From the IMG/VR virus record IMGVR_UViG_3300022752_000172, positions 1 to 38,934 of that record: DNA of 38,934 nt; one strand, written 5' to 3'. The notes under the pieces are model-generated. The model made no database searches. It worked only from the letters and a program-made list of their open reading frames with translations, and was not told the origin of the DNA. The DNA comes from a virus. This document shows positions 16,059 to 24,262 of this stretch, in pieces. How positions within the stretch are numbered: position 1 is the stretch's first letter; every line of letters starts with the position of its first letter. The translations under genes were made by a program, and so were the position numbers.

Positions 16059-17092
16059 TCTAAACTCTCCATGTATATTTCACGAACAATATTCTTTAAC
16101 TCTTCTTTATTGTCCGATTCCATACCATCGATCTCTCGATTAATTAGGGTGAGAGTATCATCAGTGATATCCAATTTTGGTTCATCTCCACCCTTTTCAC
16201 TAAGATCTTCAATAATACTAACACTGGCTGGTTCCACAGCATACAACGAATCTAAGAACTGGTCAAATTTTATTTCACTCTTTTTTTCGTAAACTATTAC
16301 CTTTACGTAAGTTCCTTTATATTTGGCCGTATCAAAATCCTGAATTAATGTACCGTTTCTCCATTCAATATTGTGAAATATTTTATTTGTGTTTTGGATA
16401 AACTGTAGTTCTCGGGTTTCTGTGTCTAGGATATGAAATCCTTTGATTTCATTCGTGTCCACGGTTGTCATCTGATATTGTGTTCCTGTGTAATGTACAT
16501 TTCCCTTAGAACTCTTTTTGTGAAAATGTCCAGACAGCACCATATCAAACTTTTCTAAGAACTTGTCATCCATTCCTTCACCAAACTTTACACCAGGCAT
16601 TACTTCATATCCAGTTAATTCCAGATGGCCTGCAAGAATGGTTGCTTTAGAATTGGCAATCTTTTGCATAAACGTCTTTTGATTTTCTTCATTAATCCAC
16701 GGCACTAGTAAAATAGACGCACCATTAATAGACAATTCGGTGACATCTTCATATAGATGAAATGATGGGTGGCATTCCCCAAGAACTTCTTTGGGCGAGT
16801 TCAGGCGATTGGTGTTCTTATAAAACACATCGTGATTACCAAGAATACAGTGAAGCTCTACATCATTTTTATCAAACCATTCAATGAATCGCTTCTTGGT
16901 GTGGTGAAGAGTATTAAAATTAATAAATTTACGCCTGTCAAATAGATCACCTAGATGAAGAACCTTGGTGATTCCATGATCTTTAAGATATGGAAAAAAT
17001 TGATCCTCAAAGAACTTTAAAAAATGATTTAAAAACAGTGGAGAGTCTCCACGTGCCCCAAAATGGGTGTCACTAATTATTGCAATTTTCAT
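16055..17092 (-). CDS. 47: Recombination endonuclease subunit gp47 (Mre11-like)
   Basis: 345 residues (T4 339). Metallophosphoesterase motifs in order: ISDTHFG at 6-12, GDLFD at 48-52, GNHD at 85-88, then AGHLE near 181 and SGHFHKK near 209, giving the two-metal nuclease site. It pairs with gp46 as the Mre11-Rad50 complex that trims broken ends for strand invasion. Its start overlaps the end of 55 (ATGA) and it overlaps 46, so 55-47-46 forms one tightly coupled unit. Confidence 0.96.
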   Translation of the reverse strand: MKIAIISDTHFGARGDSPLFLNHFLKFFEDQFFPYLKDHGITKVLHLGDLFDRRKFINFNTLHHTKKRFIEWFDKNDVELHCILGNHDVFYKNTNRLNSPKEVLGECHPSFHLYEDVTELSINGASILLVPWINEENQKTFMQKIANSKATILAGHLELTGYEVMPGVKFGEGMDDKFLEKFDMVLSGHFHKKSSKGNVHYTGTQYQMTTVDTNEIKGFHILDTETRELQFIQNTNKIFHNIEWRNGTLIQDFDTAKYKGTYVKVIVYEKKSEIKFDQFLDSLYAVEPASVSIIEDLSEKGGDEPKLDITDDTLTLINREIDGMESDNKEELKNIVREIYMESLD

Positions 17093-17676
17093 GATTTCTT
17101 ACGACGCTTTTTGCGTTTCTTTGGTTCATACTTTTCAATATCACGTTCAGAAATTTGAAACAATTCACTTAATGCTTGTCTGGGAGATTCTTTTTCTAGA
17201 TAATTTTCTTTAAACCATTTGTGTATTGTTCCGTCATCCATATTTTCAGTAACTTTTAATTTAACATATGCTTGTTTTTTTTCTCTTTCTATTCTACGCA
17301 AAAATGCATAATATATTATTTGCGTAAAATATGAAAATGGGTTCTTTGATTTTCGTGGATTGAAATTATGCGCATACATTAAACAATTTTCTATTCCGTC
17401 TCCAATCATTTCTTCTTTATATGGATAGTTAGCAAAATTGGCTTTAGATGATAAGCGTTCTGCTATCTTAAGAAAACAGTTTCCAATATAATCGGAAACT
17501 GGGGGAACATCATCTCCACTATCTTCGGCCTCACGTATTGCCTTTTTCCATTTAATCATTTCTGCTAAAAATTCTTTATTATTAATATAGTGGTCATCGT
17601 TTGTTTTGTCAACTATTTTTTCTGTAGATTTTATTTTACTTTTTTCTTTTAATTTTTTAGACTTTCCATTTGACAT
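17089..17676 (-). CDS. 55: Late-transcription sigma factor gp55
   Basis: 195 residues (T4 185). YINNKEFLAEMIKWKKAI, YPYKEEMIGDGIENCLMYAHNFNP and KSKNPFSYFTQIIYYAFLRRIEREKK line up with T4 gp55, including the helix that reads the late promoter -10 region. It directs host RNA polymerase core to TATAAATA promoters, eight or nine of which are visible in this window. The C terminus is unusual: instead of ending in the clamp-binding LDFLY-type peptide it ends in a lysine/arginine run (KKRKKRRKKS), with a possible internal substitute, ALSELFQ. AGGAA precedes the ATG. Confidence 0.93.
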   Translation of the reverse strand: MSNGKSKKLKEKSKIKSTEKIVDKTNDDHYINNKEFLAEMIKWKKAIREAEDSGDDVPPVSDYIGNCFLKIAERLSSKANFANYPYKEEMIGDGIENCLMYAHNFNPRKSKNPFSYFTQIIYYAFLRRIEREKKQAYVKLKVTENMDDGTIHKWFKENYLEKESPRQALSELFQISERDIEKYEPKKRKKRRKKS

Positions 17677-17725
17677 GATATAAAATTCCTGATATAATAT
17701 TTTGTCTGAGTTAAATAAAGAACTA

Positions 17726-18415
17726 TTACTTATAGTCCTCAGAATTGGGGTCTGAATTCCAATCTGTCCACTTATTTCCCAGATCCTTTTTATCTTTCTT
17801 ATCGCCAGTGTATTTGTTAGGATTCATTCCTTCACCATTTTCATTGGTGATCTCATTTATCATAGATCCTAATTCTTTGCGATCTATTAAGCCAGATTTT
17901 AATAGCTCAAGAATAACTTCAGGTGAAAAGATAAGATTCATAAACACCATTTTATCACCTTTTTGAGGTTTTGCAAAATCTTTTAAGTTAGATTCTTCTT
18001 CTGGGATCTTACCTGAATTTGTTGTCATTTCTTCAACAAGTCGTAATAGGTTTTTCATATCATTTACGTCATTTTCATTTGGTCCTGGCATAGGAATATC
18101 TTGTTTAACTTGTTTAGGTTTTAGTGGTTTTGTATCGTCTTTTAATTTTTCTTGTTCATATAATCTACTAACATCTTTAGATGCAGGAACTATAGTATTA
18201 ATACTGTCTTTTGATATTGCTGCTATTTTTTCTTCAGATAATAATAACCAATCTTTAAGCATAAAGACTTCTCGCATACCACCAAAAATATCTTGAGTTA
18301 CCATGGATTTAAAAACCATAGGACGATGAATTTTAATACTTCCATCCTTGGAAAGACGAACAGAACCAATCAAATCTTCACCCGATTTCAGTTTTAAAAT
18401 TTTGTAACTCTTCAT
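17726..18415 (-). CDS. Sm/LSm-like domain protein
   Basis: 229 residues. The first 75 residues (YKILKLKSGEDLIGSVRLSKDGSIKIHRPM and onward) have the five-strand pattern of an Sm-like barrel: a Sm1-type LKSGEDLIG turn, then a charged linker, then hydrophobic MVFMNLIFSPEVILELLKSG near 165 and a charged, Asn/Lys-rich tail. Sm-like proteins of putative cyanophage origin are known, and their cellular homologues bind RNA, but the phage function is unknown. The ATG overlaps uvsW by 38 bases with AAAGGAG upstream. A 49-base gap follows before 55. Confidence 0.78.
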   Translation of the reverse strand: MKSYKILKLKSGEDLIGSVRLSKDGSIKIHRPMVFKSMVTQDIFGGMREVFMLKDWLLLSEEKIAAISKDSINTIVPASKDVSRLYEQEKLKDDTKPLKPKQVKQDIPMPGPNENDVNDMKNLLRLVEEMTTNSGKIPEEESNLKDFAKPQKGDKMVFMNLIFSPEVILELLKSGLIDRKELGSMINEITNENGEGMNPNKYTGDKKDKKDLGNKWTDWNSDPNSEDYK

Positions 18416-19904
18416 TGGACTCCTTTGGTAATTGTACAGAAATCAATTTATACGGAAAGCCTTCATTAGTATATATTTTTAATCGTTCGTGTAGATGATT
18501 CATGCCGTGGTTGATTTGTTTCTTATATCGCAGATCATCTGCAATATCAATCAGTTTCATGCGAACTTTAGTATCACTCTTTCGTAATCCTCTACCTATT
18601 GATTGTAAAATTCGTATTACTGATTTGGATGGAGAGGCAAAAACAATATTATGGATATTTCTTATATTTATACCTGTGGAACATGTGCCGTATGAGGCAA
18701 TCAGTGTTGCATCCGTTCCTGAATCCATAATTTTACGAATCTGTTCACGTTCTTCTACTTCTGTAGCTCCATGAATAAAGTATACCGGTTTTTGTGAAGA
18801 CGCTTTAATTTGTTCGTATAGCGGTTTACCTTGAAGCTCCACAAAGTTAAACAGCACCAAAGTATTTCCAGTTAATTTATTACACAAGTTTTTAATAAAT
18901 GTATTGCGTCGTGGATTGCTTACAACCCAACGTATCTCATCCACATACAACATTTTTTTAGTCTGTTGTATGTCTTCTGGTGAGTATTGGAGTTGCAAGC
19001 AATCGATATTAATGTTAGATAATAATTCCTGATCAATTAATTTTTTGGTTGTGGTTGTGTGATATGTGGGACCAAACAATCCTTCAATTACTAGTTTGTG
19101 TGTTTGTGTTCCGTCCAGAGTACCTGTTGTACCAATTCTGTATTTGGTTTTTTTAGCTTTGCTCATAATTGAAGACAGAGACTTGGCTTTGAATAAGTGG
19201 CACTCATCACCAAATACTCCAATAAAATCTTCAAAATATGTAAACGGCTGGTTGTAAATACTCTGCCATGTGGATATAATAATACGCTTGGTGGAAGTCT
19301 TTTCCTTTCCGCCCATCACGGTATGAATATTTCGGTCTGCTTTCCACGAATCATTTTTAGAATACTCACGGAAATCGGCTAACATCTGGGCTACCAGACT
19401 GGTTGTAGGAACAATAATTAGTATTTTTCCAGTTGAGTTTTGGTCCAGTATCCAGCGACACAGCAGGTAGATCATCAGGGACTTACCAGAGCCTGTAGGA
19501 GACACTAGGAGGGCTCTAGAATGCTCTAGGGCGTGTTGTACGGCCTGTACCTGATAGTCATAGGGGTTGATCTGTTTACCACCTACAGATATAGGCAGAT
19601 TGGCTATAAATTGGGCTACAGATTCAGGAGTAGGCTTGTCGTATGGTAAAACAGAAAGATTCCATGTGTAACCACGATCTTTGGCAAATTTTACAACCAG
19701 ATCTGTCAACCCAGCAAATATGGTCTGGGTGTACAGATTAAACAGACGGATTTTGCCATCCCATAATTTCTTTTTAAATGCAGGAGTGTACTGGAAGTTA
19801 GGAACACTGAACGTGAAATATCCGTTCAGTTCCTTGGCAAGGGAACGATCACAATCAACTTTAATCATTACAGAATCTGGTTGAGTGATCGTCAGGTCTG
19901 CCAT
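18378..19904 (-). CDS. uvsW: UvsW helicase
   Basis: 508 residues (T4 about 500). Superfamily 2 motifs: NPYDYQVQAV (Q-like, 113-122), SPTGSGKS at 135-142 (motif I), GDECH at 232-236 (motif II), GTTGTLDG (motif III) and QSIGRGLRK near 440 (motif VI). The N-terminal 100 residues match the small UvsW substrate-binding domain. It unwinds R-loops and branch-migrates recombination intermediates, moving replication from origin-dependent to recombination-dependent mode. It is TAATG-coupled to uvsY, whose stop overlaps its start, with AAGGAG just upstream. Confidence 0.96.
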   Translation of the reverse strand: MADLTITQPDSVMIKVDCDRSLAKELNGYFTFSVPNFQYTPAFKKKLWDGKIRLFNLYTQTIFAGLTDLVVKFAKDRGYTWNLSVLPYDKPTPESVAQFIANLPISVGGKQINPYDYQVQAVQHALEHSRALLVSPTGSGKSLMIYLLCRWILDQNSTGKILIIVPTTSLVAQMLADFREYSKNDSWKADRNIHTVMGGKEKTSTKRIIISTWQSIYNQPFTYFEDFIGVFGDECHLFKAKSLSSIMSKAKKTKYRIGTTGTLDGTQTHKLVIEGLFGPTYHTTTTKKLIDQELLSNINIDCLQLQYSPEDIQQTKKMLYVDEIRWVVSNPRRNTFIKNLCNKLTGNTLVLFNFVELQGKPLYEQIKASSQKPVYFIHGATEVEEREQIRKIMDSGTDATLIASYGTCSTGINIRNIHNIVFASPSKSVIRILQSIGRGLRKSDTKVRMKLIDIADDLRYKKQINHGMNHLHERLKIYTNEGFPYKLISVQLPKESNEELQNFKTEIG

Positions 19905-20338
19905 TAAACTCCTTGGGTAAATTTATACCAGTCTATCATGGCACGAATCTGCCATTGGCGATTGTTAATTATTTTAACAACACCTTCAAGATACTCTACT
20001 TTTTCGCTTTGAAAGGTTACACGTTCATCAAGCTTAATCCAATCTGGATCAGAAGTAATGAGTTCGTCTGCTTCAGTCTTCAGAACATTTAGTTCAAATG
20101 GTTCCCAACCTAAAGTTTGAAGTTCTTCTTGACTCATACGACCAGTATAGTATAACCATTTGTTGCGACGAAGAACTGCTGCTTCGTTTTGGAGTTTTTT
20201 GAGACGCAACTTTTCATCCATATAAAAAGACAGGTACTTGTTATGCAATTGAGGAGTATCTGCAGATTCACGATCCAGAGCAGTTTCATCAATCTTAATG
20301 TCTTCTTTAACCATATTTTTAAGTTCATCAAAAGTCAT
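19904..20338 (-). CDS. uvsY: UvsY recombination mediator
   Basis: 144 residues (T4 137). The opening TFDELKNMVKEDIKIDETAL and the charged helical pattern with IINNRQWQIRAMIDWYKF at the end match UvsY across its length. It loads the UvsX recombinase on single-stranded DNA covered by gp32. Here it lies directly beside uvsW, in the order uvsY then uvsW. An extended -10 promoter (TGGTATAAT) ends seven bases before the ATG and no ribosome site precedes it, so the message should be leaderless or nearly so. Confidence 0.93.
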   Translation of the reverse strand: MTFDELKNMVKEDIKIDETALDRESADTPQLHNKYLSFYMDEKLRLKKLQNEAAVLRRNKWLYYTGRMSQEELQTLGWEPFELNVLKTEADELITSDPDWIKLDERVTFQSEKVEYLEGVVKIINNRQWQIRAMIDWYKFTQGV

Positions 20339-20345
20339 AATGCAT

Positions 20346-20373
20346 ATTATACCATAAAATTAAGAATTTACAA
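20346..20373 (-). promoter_or_regulatory. Sigma70-like promoter before uvsY, leaderless spacing
   Basis: Minus strand: TTGTAA (20373-20368), a 16-base spacer and TATAAT (20351-20346), with TGG before the -10. It matches the rnh promoter in spacer length and extended -10, and ends seven bases before the uvsY ATG. Confidence 0.6.
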
Positions 20374-20866
20374 GTTTTTCTATGCTATAATCAGAAAAAG
20401 CAAATCTAGCACTAGAAAATATTTCTTTAGAATCTGGATTTACAGTATCAAAGATTAAACTATCTAATTTTATTGGAAATAATTTTTTAAAATTTATTTT
20501 AATTTTAGGATTATACGAACTATTTAATATTAATAATTGACCATCAGTTCTTTGAGAATCCCATGGTTTTATAAATGAAGTATCATTGGTATAATTGCTC
20601 ATATCTTGTATCCATTTATGGATCTCTAACCAATTTTCTAGATTCTCATCTACTTTAAATGACATTATTAAATCGTCAAAACGAATAGCACCAACAGGAC
20701 TCCTAATAGGATGGCTTAACGTTGTGGGTTGGTCAAATTCTTGAATCACCAATCCGGGAAGATTAACAGATTGACAAAACCAAATTAAATTTGGTATTCG
20801 TTCTAGTCTAAACTGAAAATAGTTTGACAATAAACCGTTATTAGATTCTGGATAGAATGAAGGCAT
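20360..20866 (-). CDS. Tail-tube-like virion protein
   Basis: 168 residues. NYFQFRLERIPNLIWFCQSV, then LPGLVIQEFDQPTTLSHPIRS and IRFDDLIMSFKVDENLENWL, follow the strand pattern of T4 gp19-type tube folds (positions 15-34, 36-56 and 61-80). It is shorter than the two gp19 genes at 27272-28452 and much more diverged. Tube-fold baseplate proteins (gp48/gp54-like initiators) are the likely role. It stands where T4 has gene 24, after the capsid gene terminator, with its own late promoter five bases before ATG and no ribosome site. The fold is inferred by eye. Confidence 0.78.
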   Translation of the reverse strand: MPSFYPESNNGLLSNYFQFRLERIPNLIWFCQSVNLPGLVIQEFDQPTTLSHPIRSPVGAIRFDDLIMSFKVDENLENWLEIHKWIQDMSNYTNDTSFIKPWDSQRTDGQLLILNSSYNPKIKINFKKLFPIKLDSLIFDTVNPDSKEIFSSARFAFSDYSIEKLVNS

Positions 20867-20871
20867 ATTAA

Positions 20872-20879
20872 TATTTATG
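20872..20879 (-). promoter_or_regulatory. T4-type late promoter, leaderless spacing
   Basis: CATAAATA on the minus strand ends five bases before the ATG at 20866. It begins eight bases after the terminator stem of gene 23, a compact terminator-promoter boundary. Confidence 0.65.
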
Positions 20880-20887
20880 TAACGAAA

Positions 20888-20915
20888 AAGGGCTCCCTTT
20901 TTAGGGGGAGCCCTT
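20888..20915 (-). terminator. Intrinsic terminator after gene 23
   Basis: A perfect 10-base-pair stem (AAGGGCTCCC with GGGAGCCCTT, 20888-20897 and 20906-20915) with an 8-base loop, followed on the minus strand by a T tract ending TTTTTCG. It lies 24 bases after the gp23 stop and should stop the abundant capsid message. Confidence 0.9.
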
Positions 20916-20938
20916 GATCGTTAGAGTTATTAGTATTA

Positions 20939-22381
20939 TCAGAGACCGAAACCGGTGTTACCGTGTAGATTGTTGACTTGGAAGATACGGTAATATTGAT
21001 TACCACCGAGAGCATTGATATCAGTGTTCTCAGCGAATGGATTGCTTACCATTCCGTAACGAGTCTTAAATCCAATCTTTGGTTGGAAAGTATCTTGATT
21101 TACAGCTCTTACCATTTGTAGCGGTACGTATGGGCAGTAGAATACACCTGCATCGTATGGGCTAGCACCACGATAACCGACTACAGCAAAGTCTGAACCA
21201 AGCTTGGCATAAGGATCAATATAAACCTTAAACTTGCCGTTTAGAATACCAGCAAAAGTGTTGCCGGTGTCATCAACTTCTAGTTGAGTTTGAACAGCTG
21301 GAGTTAGGTTAAGAAATCCACCCATGACGAGAGCCGAAGCTACGTCGCTGGAGCAGATTACGAAATTGCCCTTACCACGGCGAGTATCCTTAGCGATGGT
21401 GTTGGCTTCACGTTCAATTTGGAACATTAGACCACGGAAGCGTTCAGCACTCCAACGACCGTCAGAGTCGGTGTTGAGATCGTATACGCCACCACCAGTG
21501 CTATAACCTGTTAGATCGGTGTGTTGTGCACCGGTCTTAGCAACGCGATAGATGGTGTACATCATTTCACGATTGATTTCGTGAAGGATTTCGGTGCTGA
21601 GTAGGTTAGCTAGTTCGCTTTCAGCGTCGAGACCGTGTACAGCCTTGAGATCTTGAGCGAGCTCAGTGGTGTACTCTGCCTTTAGGGCACGGGTCTTGGC
21701 TTCTACAGCAGTTCTTTCGATGCTGAATGCCATTTGTTGGAAAGCATTACCGCTTTCGCCTAGAGTTTCTGCACGTGCGGTTAGCATAGCACGGAAATCG
21801 TCCATACCAGCTGTGTTGCCTCTAATGCCTGTGCCGGTGTTTAGGGTTGGGTCAATACCACCGGTAGCTGAGAATGCAGCACCATCTGAAGTACCACCTG
21901 AACCACCAAACTTAGCCCAAACTTCACCGAAGAGGGCTTCACGGCCACGGCCGTTGCTATTGCCCTTTTGACGATCTAGACCGGTCCAGTTCTTATCGCC
22001 TTGATCGGTGTAGCGGCTACGCATTGCGAAGATGAGGCCGGTTGGAGCATTCATGGGTTGTACACCAGCAATGTCGTATGCCATTAGGTTAGGCATGCTA
22101 CGACGAACTAGGCTGATTAGAATTGGATCGTAACCAGCTAGTGCACTGCTGCCTGAAGGAATGCCGCTTGGGTTAGCTACGTTAAAACCACCACCACCCA
22201 TTGAGTTGGCTGGGGCTTCAACAAGATATTGCTCACGGAGAGCCTTCTCTTGGTTTTCTAGTAGTACAGCAGTAACTTTCTTACGATATTGATCTTTAAT
22301 TTCTGGAAGTTCCTCGTGACTTAGTAGAGGATTCCATTTTTCTACGAGAGTGTCGTAGGGGGTTGTGTTAGCAAAATCCAT
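20939..22381 (-). CDS. 23: Major capsid protein gp23
   Basis: 480 residues (T4 521). The N-terminal DTLVEKWNPLLSHEELPEI, the central DPILISLVRRSMPNLMAYDI and VQPMNAPTGLIFAMRSRY are the gp23 signature. A prohead-protease site (L-V-E at residues 53-55, followed by APANS) predicts removal of a 55-residue propeptide, against 65 in T4. It forms the hexagonal HK97-fold shell. A CATAAATA promoter and AAGGAG site lie upstream, and a strong terminator follows. Codons are more GC-rich than in the glycan island, consistent with high expression. Confidence 0.97.
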   Translation of the reverse strand: MDFANTTPYDTLVEKWNPLLSHEELPEIKDQYRKKVTAVLLENQEKALREQYLVEAPANSMGGGGFNVANPSGIPSGSSALAGYDPILISLVRRSMPNLMAYDIAGVQPMNAPTGLIFAMRSRYTDQGDKNWTGLDRQKGNSNGRGREALFGEVWAKFGGSGGTSDGAAFSATGGIDPTLNTGTGIRGNTAGMDDFRAMLTARAETLGESGNAFQQMAFSIERTAVEAKTRALKAEYTTELAQDLKAVHGLDAESELANLLSTEILHEINREMMYTIYRVAKTGAQHTDLTGYSTGGGVYDLNTDSDGRWSAERFRGLMFQIEREANTIAKDTRRGKGNFVICSSDVASALVMGGFLNLTPAVQTQLEVDDTGNTFAGILNGKFKVYIDPYAKLGSDFAVVGYRGASPYDAGVFYCPYVPLQMVRAVNQDTFQPKIGFKTRYGMVSNPFAENTDINALGGNQYYRIFQVNNLHGNTGFGL

Positions 22382-22405
22382 TTGTATTTCTCCTTGATTT
22401 AATGG

Positions 22406-22413
22406 TATTTATG
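22406..22413 (-). promoter_or_regulatory. T4-type late promoter for gene 23
   Basis: CATAAATA on the minus strand immediately after the gp22 stop, 24 bases before the gp23 ATG. The leader contains AAGGAG at normal spacing. Confidence 0.75.
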
Positions 22414-22415
22414 AA

Positions 22416-23330
22416 TTAAACTTTTTTGACTTGACGAGTTACGGCACTGAGATAAGCAGCCATTGGTCCTTCTGAACTTACTGGAACTTTATTTTCCAGT
22501 AGAGTTTCTGGCTCTTTGGTTGAAACAGGAGCTGCTTTGAGATAATTCTCTTTCAGAACGGTAAGTTTATTCTTAAATTCGTCAAGAGTATTATAGCTGA
22601 TATTGTTTGCTAAAGAAGCAAGACGTTCAGCATCCACACGCGAAATATCCATTGTGCTTTCTAGGAATACTTCACGAGCATTGCTTTCATTGATTTGTTT
22701 CTTTAGTGAAACATTTGTTTTAATTTCGTTGTTCAGAGATTCTTCAAGCTTTTGGTTTTCTGCAAATAGATCGTCTAGAAGGTCGTGCTTGTTTTCTGGA
22801 ACTTCAACATAGTGGGTTTCAAACAGAGTACGTAGACCATTCATGAAACTTTCTGCAATTTCTGTTCTAATTCCACTTTCTACTTGAAGTTTGTTTTCAC
22901 CCATCCATTCTTCAACAACGTATGAAATGTATTCGTCTAGTTTGGTTGCAAGTTCGTTTACAACAGAACCAATCTCTTGCTCTATTAAAGCAGCAGATTC
23001 GGTCACGAGTTGTGTGCGAATAGTTTCTACTTTATCGGCCACAGCAGCTTCAAAAAGAACAGAAACTTTATTCTTGAATTCTTCTGTTAATTCTTCACCG
23101 CTGAATAGAGATTCTAGAAGACCTTCAGCCATTGGTTTGGCTTGGCCTTGTGGTGCAGCTTCACCGGCTGGTCCGGGAGGAACACTTCCGGGAGCAAGAG
23201 TTTTCATGTTTCCTGCTGGATTGGCAGCAGAATTGTCTAGAGTGCCCAGCATAGTTCCTCGGCCAGTGGTATCAAAATCACCACGTCCGGTAGCGTCCAT
23301 AACGACAGGTTTTTGTTTTTGTTGTGCCAT
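22416..23330 (-). CDS. 22: Prohead scaffold protein gp22
   Basis: 304 residues (T4 269). A Gly/Pro-rich first 65 residues are followed by GLLESLFSGEELTEEFKNKVSVLFEAAV (about 69-96) and a long acidic helical body with coiled-coil character near 195-215, the expected shape of the T4 core scaffold. Several L-x-E sites suit digestion by the gp21 protease to small peptides once the shell is complete. It lies between protease and capsid genes as in T4, with a late promoter and AAAGGA before it. Confidence 0.9.
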   Translation of the reverse strand: MAQQKQKPVVMDATGRGDFDTTGRGTMLGTLDNSAANPAGNMKTLAPGSVPPGPAGEAAPQGQAKPMAEGLLESLFSGEELTEEFKNKVSVLFEAAVADKVETIRTQLVTESAALIEQEIGSVVNELATKLDEYISYVVEEWMGENKLQVESGIRTEIAESFMNGLRTLFETHYVEVPENKHDLLDDLFAENQKLEESLNNEIKTNVSLKKQINESNAREVFLESTMDISRVDAERLASLANNISYNTLDEFKNKLTVLKENYLKAAPVSTKEPETLLENKVPVSSEGPMAAYLSAVTRQVKKV

Positions 23331-23359
23331 ATTGGTTTCCTTTAATACTAATTCCTTAA

Positions 23360-23367
23360 TATTTATA
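23360..23367 (-). promoter_or_regulatory. T4-type late promoter for gene 22
   Basis: Exact TATAAATA on the minus strand in the 68-base gap before gene 22, 29 bases before ATG. The leader contains AAAGGA. The rest of this gap is AT-rich without a clear hairpin. Confidence 0.78.
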
Positions 23368-23398
23368 AAATTTATTTTTTTAACAAAAAAGCTTATTT

Positions 23399-24259
23399 TT
23401 AATCATACCTTACCTGAGCAGCTCGTGGGTCATATTCTGCAGCAGCTTGAGCAACCGCAAGTTCTTTCTTCAAAGCTTCAGGATCTTTTTCCTGTAATGC
23501 TTTTGGTAACCACGAACGTACAAATTCAGTACTAATTAATGGACTATAAGTATTTACTCTCTCTATAGCACCTTCTTGGGAGTAACCAGTAGTTGCTAAT
23601 CTTCCCATAGACAGAGCTGCTTTTTCTTTAGATGGAATATTTCCATATATTGGATCTCCGCCTACTTGATGAGAAGTGAATATTGTTTCCAGTGCTGCTC
23701 TTGCAGAAGGCATTGGCTGATCTCCCTGTGCGGTTCCTCTCATCGCCCATTCACTTTTACCTCTTCTAAAATCTCGTTGGCTTTTTAGATAATCTTCACC
23801 AGCATGGGCTGTATTTTGTGGGGGTAGATCTTTGGATGGGCCGGTACTTAAAACAGAACGATTAACTGGAATGTTTATTCCTTCTTTTTCTTCTTTTTCT
23901 TTTTGTAGTTGTAGTTGTTTAATTCGGTCTGCAAATGTACTATAATTGTCTGTACTAGTAGATGAAGGGTATAGAGGGTTTAGTATCCAATCTTTTAGAT
24001 TTAGAGTTTTTAGTTTTGCACGATTTATAATTTGTTGTCGGGTTGTATTTGGATCGGTAATAATTTTTGCTACTATAGCAGCACTTCTTTCTTTATTTGC
24101 TGTCTTTATTAGTGGATCATCGTTTGTTTGTATTGATACAAGTTTATCTTTCTCTTCTTTTTCTCTTCTCCTTTCTTCCTGTTTCCTCTGTATCTCTACT
24201 TGCCTATCTTGCCTCAGGTCAAAATTATCTTCATTTAAAAATTCTTTAAAGCTTTTCAT
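23399..24259 (-). CDS. Capsid-core or internal protein with a T4-like capsid-targeting leader
   Basis: 286 residues between protease and scaffold genes. It opens MKSFKEFLNE, very close to the T4 internal-protein leader MKTYQEFIAE, which targets proteins to the prohead and is cut by gp21 after the Glu. Residues 18-45 are strongly charged (RQVEIQRKQEERRREKEEK), and the C-terminal half is helical with Ala/Glu-rich segments. The natural reading is a prohead core protein whose mature part stays in the head and may be injected with DNA. T4 has no gene of this size here. Function of the mature part is unknown. Confidence 0.78.
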   Translation of the reverse strand: MKSFKEFLNEDNFDLRQDRQVEIQRKQEERRREKEEKDKLVSIQTNDDPLIKTANKERSAAIVAKIITDPNTTRQQIINRAKLKTLNLKDWILNPLYPSSTSTDNYSTFADRIKQLQLQKEKEEKEGINIPVNRSVLSTGPSKDLPPQNTAHAGEDYLKSQRDFRRGKSEWAMRGTAQGDQPMPSARAALETIFTSHQVGGDPIYGNIPSKEKAALSMGRLATTGYSQEGAIERVNTYSPLISTEFVRSWLPKALQEKDPEALKKELAVAQAAAEYDPRAAQVRYD

Positions 24260-24262
24260 ATA

